This document shows, in pieces, positions 56,343 through 64,000 of a stretch of DNA of 64,000 bases. Within the stretch, counting starts at the first letter, position 1. Each line of letters begins with the position of its first letter. Under the pieces are notes generated by a model, which was not told the origin of the DNA, did not search any database, and saw only the letters and a program-made list of their open reading frames with translations. The translations under genes and the position numbers were made by a program. Origin of the DNA: Struthio camelus (lineage: Eukaryota > Chordata > Aves > Struthioniformes > Struthionidae); the NCBI RefSeq assembly GCF_040807025.1, contig NC_090954.1:13719501-13783500 (forward strand). Reading direction: 5' to 3'.

Positions 56343-59300
56343 AGAACGGCACCTGTGAAAACGCACGTGCCTAATTTGGTTGTGAATGGCTGTCGTTGTA
56401 GTTGTGCGTCCAGATGGAGAGAAACGTAGCCGTGGAATTAAATGGGCATCGATAAGTGCCTGGAGCTCTGACACAGAGCCCTGCAGATTTGGGCTGCTGC
56501 TTAATGTGGAGGTAGCTGGGGAGGGCCGAGCTGATGCACGTGTAATGGTACAGACTGCTAGCTAGGTAGTAGAGAGGATACCTCCTTAGTCAGCCATAGG
56601 TTTTGTATTGGCATGTGTGACTAAAGTGTACGCCTGCTAGCTTCAATGCCACTCAGTCTGTTCAACTAATGACGTTTTGCAAACTGCTGAACTGTCAGGA
56701 GTTTTCCACAGGAAGGCGAAAAACACTATGCTGGCCGGGACAGTCTCGTGCCACTGGGAAAGTTTGCCGGCAGAGAGGCTTGTCAGGCTTTGCAGAAATA
56801 GGAAACTGCTTAAGTGAAGGTGCTGGAGGAGGGTGTTTTCCAGGAATGCAGCTACAGGAACTCAGACAAATCTGTGCTCTGACAGTCATGTCCCAGCATC
56901 TGTAGGAGAGCTCTCCCTGTCACATCTGAGCTATCCAAGCTCTGTTATCTGTATCAAGCTTGTGTCGCTGAGGCTAAGCATTTCATCGTTGCTGAACACC
57001 GACCTTGCCCAGACTCCGACGCTGAGGAAAGTTAGTGGGAGTCTTTCTATTCATTTGTAAGGGCTTTGATTCAGGTGCTGGGAGAGGAGCCAGTTTGTGG
57101 TTCTGACGCCAGAAGAGAGGGAACTGCGTCTGTGAGTGAAAAACTAGTGTCGTTTCCTTGAACCCCCAAGGCATCTTTCCTAGCTCCAAAACAAACTTAT
57201 CCCATGGAAACTTCATAGAAGGCCGAGTAATTAAAATATTACGCAGCGGCAAGTTTCTGCTGCTTCGGGGCAGCTAGGAGGAGATAGGTTTATCAGCTGG
57301 TTTATCAGTTTTAAGCCCCGGGATGGCAGTGGCAGTTGGCTCGGGCAGTGCTTTGAAGTATGTGATGTCATAAGGACTTAATTTCTTTTTTAAAATAAAA
57401 TGTTTTTCGTTTAAGGGGAATATCGCCTTGTGTTTCTTGAAGGAGAATGATTTTTTTCTACCCCATGTTATAGTAGTTGACTATTTTTGCTTGGAATAGC
57501 ATATGCGAGGTGGAGTTTTTAGGAGGTTATTAGACTTTGTCATCGTATTGGAGAACGGTGAACAGCCAGGTCCGAGGATCAGTCTCCAGGGGAGGTATCT
57601 CCACATTTTGTAGGGAGCTGTGCAGTACCGCTCGTACGGAAGTCACGGCGGTGCAGCAGCCTGCGGCACGGCTGCAGCCCCAGGGGGCTGACCCCTGCCC
57701 GCATGCAGTGAGGGGTGGGTCCTCCGGAGCGTCCCCACTGGGAGAGGGAACTCCTGCTCTGTGCAAGGAGCAGCGTCAGCTTTCGTCTCCTCTGAAAAGA
57801 TCTTCTCTGTTGCCTTTCTCCGCTCCCAGCCTGAGTTCAGCACTGTCAATAGTGCCCAGTAATTCCATTGAAAAACAAACATATGAATGAACCTGTGTGT
57901 TTGCTTAAATAATAAGTATTTACACACTAAGGTATGTTTATCTTATTTCCTTAAACAGTCCCCTACTGGGGATAGACATAAATAGTTTAATTTCCCCAGG
58001 ACTTTGTAAACACTGATTTAAAAGTAACAGGAGCAGCGCGCTGACTGTGCTTGTTCACTCATTAAAGCCCTCTAGGAAGTCTCCAAATTGTACATGCAGC
58101 TCATCACTACCAACTGTGTTCCTGCGAGTGCCATCACTGTTTCTCCACCACCTCCTCCTCCCCTGTGTTCTGCAGCCACCTGTCACGCCTCGAATTTTCC
58201 ACGTTTGCGCCCCTCTTCCAAGTAGTCCCTATCTCCAGGAAGTCAGAGAGACAGGACAAAGAGCAAGGTACTCCTGCAGGTAAGGGTGCCTGCCAGCATG
58301 GGTGGAAGTCCTTTGGGGCAGGAACTGTCTGTTCAGACCTGTTACAAGGGCTTGCCAGCTGAATTCAACAAGCGACACGTTCGCAGCTGAGAGGGAGGTA
58401 CGAGTTGAGGCCGGAGAGAGGACTGCAGGCAGGGTGTGGTGAGAGGGATGCTGAAGCAGGGCAGATGGGAATTCCCCTCCTCTCCTTTGAGTAGGCAACT
58501 CAGCGCTCTCACGCTTTCTGCGCTCCTCCACCTGAGGCTGGTCTGGAGGCAGCTTGCGGCAGTGCTGGGAGTGGCAGAGAGGACAAGTGGGGTTTTCTGG
58601 CTCCTGGTCCTGTGGTGTACAGGGGGTGGAACGAGGCCAGGAGGCTCGTGGTGAGGACAGCGGTGTCCTCTGGCAGGGATTGACTGCGGTTCCTCCCATC
58701 TCCTTCGCTGCAGAAGCAGCAAGTGAAGGGTGTGGAGTGTATACCATGGAGGTGTGAGAAGGCAACATATTGCCTTGCACATCAAACTATCACACTACAC
58801 AATACGGAAATCTTGTTGTGGGTTTGTGTTTGAAACCAAAGCTCTCATTAAGTTCTCATTTAGAAACCTGGTTGATTGCTCTAGTGAATGGAGCTTTTCA
58901 CTCTGAACACTGACTGTGAGGATGCTGAGGAGCAAGGGGACCCTCTCCGCTTGCTCTGCACTGACCCTCCAAATTTTAGCCCAAGTGGGCTCACCTGCTG
59001 GTGGCAACATCTACCTTCGGGCAACTGTTTTGTAGCTTGCAGCCTACACTTGCTCTCAGCTGTACTGTTGTCTGATTCCTCCTCTTTGGTGATGTAGAAG
59101 AGAAAAAAGCACATGGCATCATATCTCACCAGGCATGAATTACTTCTGGAGCTGGAAAGCAGGGCAGTTCCCTCAGGTGTCCAGAGAACTGAACGCTGGC
59201 ATATTTTCTGCTACTGCCTCTTATACATGTGTAGGAATAAAACCAGAGGAAGGGTAAAATCCACATTTAGTTTAGGGCCAGTTGCAGCTCTGAGGTTGCT

Positions 59301-62300
59301 GAGATGTGGACTTACGTGACTGATAATATTTACATAGACAGGCTGTATTTAGTTGGGAAGAACCTCTTTGTGGTGCAGTTTATGGCAGGGGACATACTTC
59401 CTCACTTTCAGATTTAATGTGCTTGCATTTGTGTTTCCTGGAGGTCCCTGTTCTCTCTGGTTCGTTCTGTTGTGGTGCTTCCTTTTTCCTGAAAAAGCTG
59501 GTGGTTCTCCACATGATCTAACTTTTACTTCAGTGCAGAGGGCGGATTACCTCCCACAGGAGCCTTAATGTGTGGGGCAGGAGATGGGAAAGAGATGAGC
59601 CATATGCTTATTTGCACAGCTAACATGAAACTGAAACCAGTATTTTCAAAGTGCCTGACTTTAATTTGGTCATATGTGTAATTCTTTTAGACTTATTGTT
59701 ATTAGAACAAATAATCTAGTTTAGGCCCCTCCTCAACCCCAGTGAATTCGAGTGGCTGCAGACACATGGGTTGCAGTGAGAGAGACAGCCAGCAATGCGC
59801 AGCAGAAAGCAAATTAATCTGCAAGAAGATGAATTGAACTTTGACAATTTTATTTGATTAGGAGAAGAATTAGAGAAAATCGCGGGAGGTGCACTTACCC
59901 AATGGCTCACACTAATGGAGATGGGTGGTAGAGTGGCAGCTGCTCTCCAGGGGCATGGGTCACTGTTGAGCACGGGGCACCATGATGCCGGGGTGCAGCT
60001 ATAGCCCACTGGAGTCCTATTTTAAGGCGAGGGTGGGAGGACAATAGTGAAAAGCTGGCTGCTGGCCTTCTGCGCTGGGTTTGTTGGGGTGTTTTTTCCT
60101 GTAACCTGGTGCAGACAGGAGTGTTTGTTTATTCACAGGTCATCTGGGTTTTACAAAGTCATGACCTGGTTTTGTTCGCTGCAGCAGGGGCTGGAGCCAG
60201 ACCTATTACACAAAGTAAAGCAGGGAGTGCTTTTTCTTCTGGGTTCTCCCCTCTCCTTCCTGAGATCTCTGGCTCTGTATTTCACAGTGCCGAGGCAGGG
60301 GTTTGGTGCCCTGCCTTCTGTTCAGCACATCTACACCTACTCCACCATACCCGCATCTCCTCCGTCTGGCCCAATCTGCAAAGGTACTCAAACACCCACG
60401 GCACTGTTAAAAGTCAGTGCGCTCTGCGTAGGCTCAACACCTCTGAAAATCAGGCCTGCGTTGTCCCACTCACATATGCACCCTCACTGCTGTCTGCATC
60501 CCCTACGCTCCCTCTGTCTCCCTCCCTGATTTGGTGCCTGTCTCTCGATCTTTGGCTGGGTAAGAGTCACGTTCAGCCAAACGCTGCAAAGTTGAAGTCA
60601 CGGCCAGTGACTACTGTTCAGTGTTTGTGCTGTAACAACCCAGCTTACAGCAGCAAGCACCAGAGCTGTTATCTGCTATGGCAAAGCTGCAGGATAAGGA
60701 ATCTGTCCATGCTTAGAGTAAGCAAAGCAAAGGGACTGCCAGGGTGACGAAGGGGCGTTTGCTCATTCCATCTGCTCAGGCTCAGTTTGCTCAGAATCAC
60801 ATTGCTGTGAGGCTCATTATTTTCTTCTACTTTTTTTCCCCCCTTTCAGTTTGAGATGGGAAAGACAAGTTCTGCCCTTATTATAGTTCCCATGGAGACA
60901 GATTTGATGCTGTACATTAAAGGGGGGTGAGGCAGGCACAGTCAGCTCTTCGCCTGGGCCAGCAGTTCCTGCTGGTTCCTGTGTACGGCATCTCTCCCAG
61001 TGGGAACTTCAGCAGGTTGCTTCTCAGCTGACTGGGCTCTTAGAGGGGCAAAGCATGGGGGCTTTGCTGGATTTAATCAAAAGGCAGTATCCCCGTTCTG
61101 TTCATCCAGATGTTAGAGGACCATTCCCAGCTCTCCAAGCTGCCTCTCACCACTGGAGCTAAATTAGAACAGCTCTGAAGCACTCAAGAGACAGGAATGT
61201 GAGATTTCTGGGCTCTGCTCATTGCTCCAGTACTGTCCTCCTCTGCTGCCCTGGTCAGCTCTCTTGCACCCTAAGACCCATTTTTTCCAGCTACATCAAG
61301 GATGCGGAAGGTGCCTCCCTTCCTCAGGAAGGAGGGGGTTAGAGCTGCTTTCCTTGCAGAGGTTGCAGAGGGCCTGTGGAGGCCCTGCTCATTCTTAGCC
61401 CTGGTAATGCGCTGGTTCATGTGAGGTGGAGCAGGCTCTGTCTTGTGCAGCTGCCCCATGGCAACATGCCAGGTTTGCTGGGAGAACAGTCAAATCGTTT
61501 TGCATTTCACATCCAGATGTGACTGAGGCCCAGGGAACCTTGTGAGGTTCTTTGTTTTCAGAAGCAGGAAAAACAAACAAACAAACAAGCCATATCCTCC
61601 TCTCTTATTCTTTGGATGTGAGGCTGCAGGGCATAGCAGCTGTGCTGACTCTGCTGTCACCGCAGGTGTGCGCTGTGGCTACTCCTGCCTGGAGATTTCC
61701 ACCTTCACACTTCAAAGTCTGTGAAATGAGTAAACTTTGACGTTGTCCGTTTTAGCATCTGAGTAGCCACTTCCATGGCATCAATGAAATGCTCACAATG
61801 TGTCTTCAAATGCAGAAGGGTTAATTTGGACTGACTGATGGGAGATCTGTCAGATGCATTCTTCTGTGAGTCCTTGTTCATCGGGCAAGAAATTGTCCAG
61901 TGGGGTACCTCAGCTGAACAAGCACGTGTATGACTGGGCCCTGCGCTTTTACAGCGGATGAAGCAGCAAGGCGGGATCCAGGTTTCATGTGGACCAGAAA
62001 AGTTGCCAAAGAATGTTTGTGGAAATTTGCTGAGGTACTGGCTCGCTTTTTTGTGCATCCTGGCTGCTTTAACATTAGAGAGGTCATAGCTTCCACCATT
62101 AAAATTTTCCTCAGAGATCTGCCTGAGAGGTCATGAAGCATACAGCTGATTTTAGAAGATGAGTAGAACATGCTTCTTTTTTTATGGACCCTCTATGGGG
62201 ATGTTTTCCCTAACAGGAAAAATGGTGCTGCGCAAATTTTTCCCATTCGGCAGAGAAGTGAAAGAGGAAATAAAATACAAAAAACCAAAACCAGTTAGCA

Positions 62301-63493
62301 CATTCCCTAGGAAAAATAAGGGAAGGTAACAGCAATGAATATAAATTAGAAGCTAGAAAGTGTAGGTGTCTGATAAGGGAGGTTAAAGGAATCAATGAGA
62401 TAGTAATGAGCAGGAGAGCTAACGATGAAACAAAAGGGTCTTCCAGCACATCAACACATTAGGAAACAATGCAATGCTAAGTCTGGCATAAGTCCTTTGC
62501 TAGATGCACATGATAAAGTCATAACAGAAAAAGAAAGCTTAGATGAAACTCTAATATATGGGTTATTGTCCAAATCACCCTTCTCACTGCCTGTCCTCGT
62601 TATCACTAGACTGCCAGATAAGAAAAGAAAAAGTGTTGGCCAGATATTCAGGTAGCATAAATTGTTATGATAATTTTACCTAGGTCTTAACCTAGTCCAT
62701 TTTTTACTTCATGCACTTTATTGAGGACTGCAGTACCACTACTTCATTCCTTCAGAAAGAATGCTGAGAGACAAGGGGACTCATCTAAATCACTACTGCT
62801 GGTTAGAAGCAGCACCAGGAATAAGGTCCTCTTCTGCAGGGTCCTGTCCGCTTGCATACAGTCCGGCGGTGTCTGTAATACCGGGTGACGTACTCTTACG
62901 TCAGTGTGGCCCTGCACTGATTTGTACCCAGTGAGCAATTGCTCCCCAGAGGTGCCGATCCCTGGAAAAATAGATTCCAAAGTTGAAAGTCTTGCCCCTC
63001 TGAAGCTGCCAGTGCAGTTATCACTAATTTCATCTGTGGATTTTTAAGGCTAGAAAAAGACTTCTATACTCATCTTATCTGCTCTCCTACCTACACAAGA
63101 AAGACACAAACACAAGAAAAATTAAACTGTAGCTAAGGAAATGTCTGTGTGATTAATTCCAAATTATCAGAGGGGAATAATAAAAAAGAAATAGACCAAT
63201 TGTTTTCTTTAATAACAATAATAATAACAAAAAAAACCCAAACGCTATTTAAATCTGTAGGGATTTAAAACAGCTGTGAGGATTTCCTAACAGCACGTAT
63301 AAAAGTGTCTGGAAAGACAGAATAAGAGGGAAAGATTTCAGGCAGTGGTTTGGCCCTTTTTTTGTGTGCTCAGGGCATACTCCAGGCTTTTCCTTGGAGT
63401 TTTGTTCTGGGGCAAGTATTCGCATTCTAGTTGGTGCAGTGCCGAATGAAGCATGTGTAAGGAGAGAAGAGAGTCAGGACGAGCCCCTGGAGA

Positions 63494-63551
63494 CCCCAGT
63501 CTGTCACCCTTCTGCAAGTTGCCCCCAGTCTGTCACCCTTCTGCAAGTTGC
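63494..63551 (+). repeat. Perfect 29-bp tandem duplication
   Basis: Two identical copies, 63494-63522 and 63523-63551, each starting CCCCAGTCTGTCACCCTTCT. No mismatch, so it is recent and possibly polymorphic. Confidence 0.93.
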
Positions 63552-64000
63552 GTTATAGCTCACTTTACAAGTATGGCCATTCAAATTAGCAGGGTGCCTT
63601 GCCAAGTGAGGTCCCATTTACTGGACAAAAGATAGGAAATAGGGCTAAACTCTTCTCATTAGGCTAAGCCCCCCCCCCGCCCCATGAGTGGTGCTGGCCT
63701 TGAGTGCACCCAGAAGGATGGCAGGCTCTGAAGGCATACCTGATACAGTGTTATATGGGGACAGAGAGTGTGGAAAGTGTTCATGCTCTGTTATAGCAAG
63801 TGGTAGAGCTTGCAAAGGCCATGTGCGAGGCTCCTCAAATGCCTTACTGAAACTTAGAGTATCCTTCAGTCTTGCCAGCTGGCTCTGCCAGGGGAGGACG
63901 CAAGGAGGATTGGTGCCCTGCAGGCTAGCAGCCACATGTGTGGGGACAGAGTGGCTTTAATGACAATTATCAAACAAAAAGCGTCAGAGAAACGCTCCTT

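Larger units (their letters stand above)
55975..64000 (+). other. Probable first intron of the unidentified gene
   Basis: Over 8 kb from the GTAAGG donor to the right edge without a recognisable coding exon. It contains the T run at 56317 and a 29-bp tandem duplication at 63494-63551. Open frames, including the 212-codon frame at 60109-60747, have no identifiable domains. Separate genes on either strand cannot be excluded. Confidence 0.45.

Noticed and set aside
55297-56358. Long open frames in the second CpG island (up to 296 codons, mostly on the - strand)
   Set aside because: Same compositional artefact. The translations are low-complexity and mutually overlapping.
60430-60450. CCTCTGAAAATCAGGCC and similar snippets (also near 55150 and 59645), recalling an old turtle/bird repeat
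   Set aside because: Matches are too short to support annotation without a profile search.
60109-60747. 212-codon open frame on the + strand
   Set aside because: Composition is mixed Ser/Leu/Cys with no domain or signal peptide. It sits in a probable intron and overlaps other frames. Kept only as a length outlier.

Overview
The window is vertebrate nuclear DNA and looks avian. Genes are split by GT-AG introns, two GC-rich CpG-island promoters are present, and a short fragment near 47.6 kb has the CR1 retroposon 3' tail with its ATTCTGTG octamers, which is typical of birds and their relatives. The species cannot be fixed from the sequence alone.

Only two protein-coding genes can be read with confidence, and both are SLC26-family anion transporters on the + strand. 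The first is SLC26A2, the diastrophic-dysplasia sulfate transporter. A CpG-island promoter lies at about 0.3-1.3 kb, followed by a probable non-coding first exon and an intron of about 6.2 kb. Coding exons lie at 7081-7722 and 10182-11687, giving 715 residues. The second (coding exons 26646-27263 and 28080-29675, 737 residues) is a close relative lying head-to-tail about 14 kb downstream. Its coding intron sits at the same codon and in the same phase. By hand count it matches SLC26A2 at about 63 percent of 370 ungapped positions in the last coding exon, so the pair looks like an old tandem duplication. The copy differs from its neighbour at several residues in the segments that form the anion site in this family. 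It is the best candidate here for a poorly described gene.

The rest is mostly non-coding. Interval 12.9-26.6 kb separates the two transporters and holds old repeats, a TA microsatellite and a purine-biased stretch. A cluster of three GATA motifs lies just upstream of the second gene's first coding exon. Interval 31-55.4 kb has no recognisable gene. It carries a perfect 42-bp tandem duplication, a pyrimidine-rich minisatellite, CR1 and MIR-like relics and a GC-rich block of unknown meaning.

A second strong CpG island at about 55.4-56.27 kb contains a probable first exon whose last three bases are an ATG followed directly by a GTAAGG splice donor. The gene it belongs to extends past the right edge and is not identifiable. 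The remaining 8 kb looks like its first intron.

Functionally the window describes a sulfate/anion-exchanger pair. SLC26A2 supplies sulfate for proteoglycan sulfation in cartilage and other tissues (family knowledge). The role of the second transporter is open.
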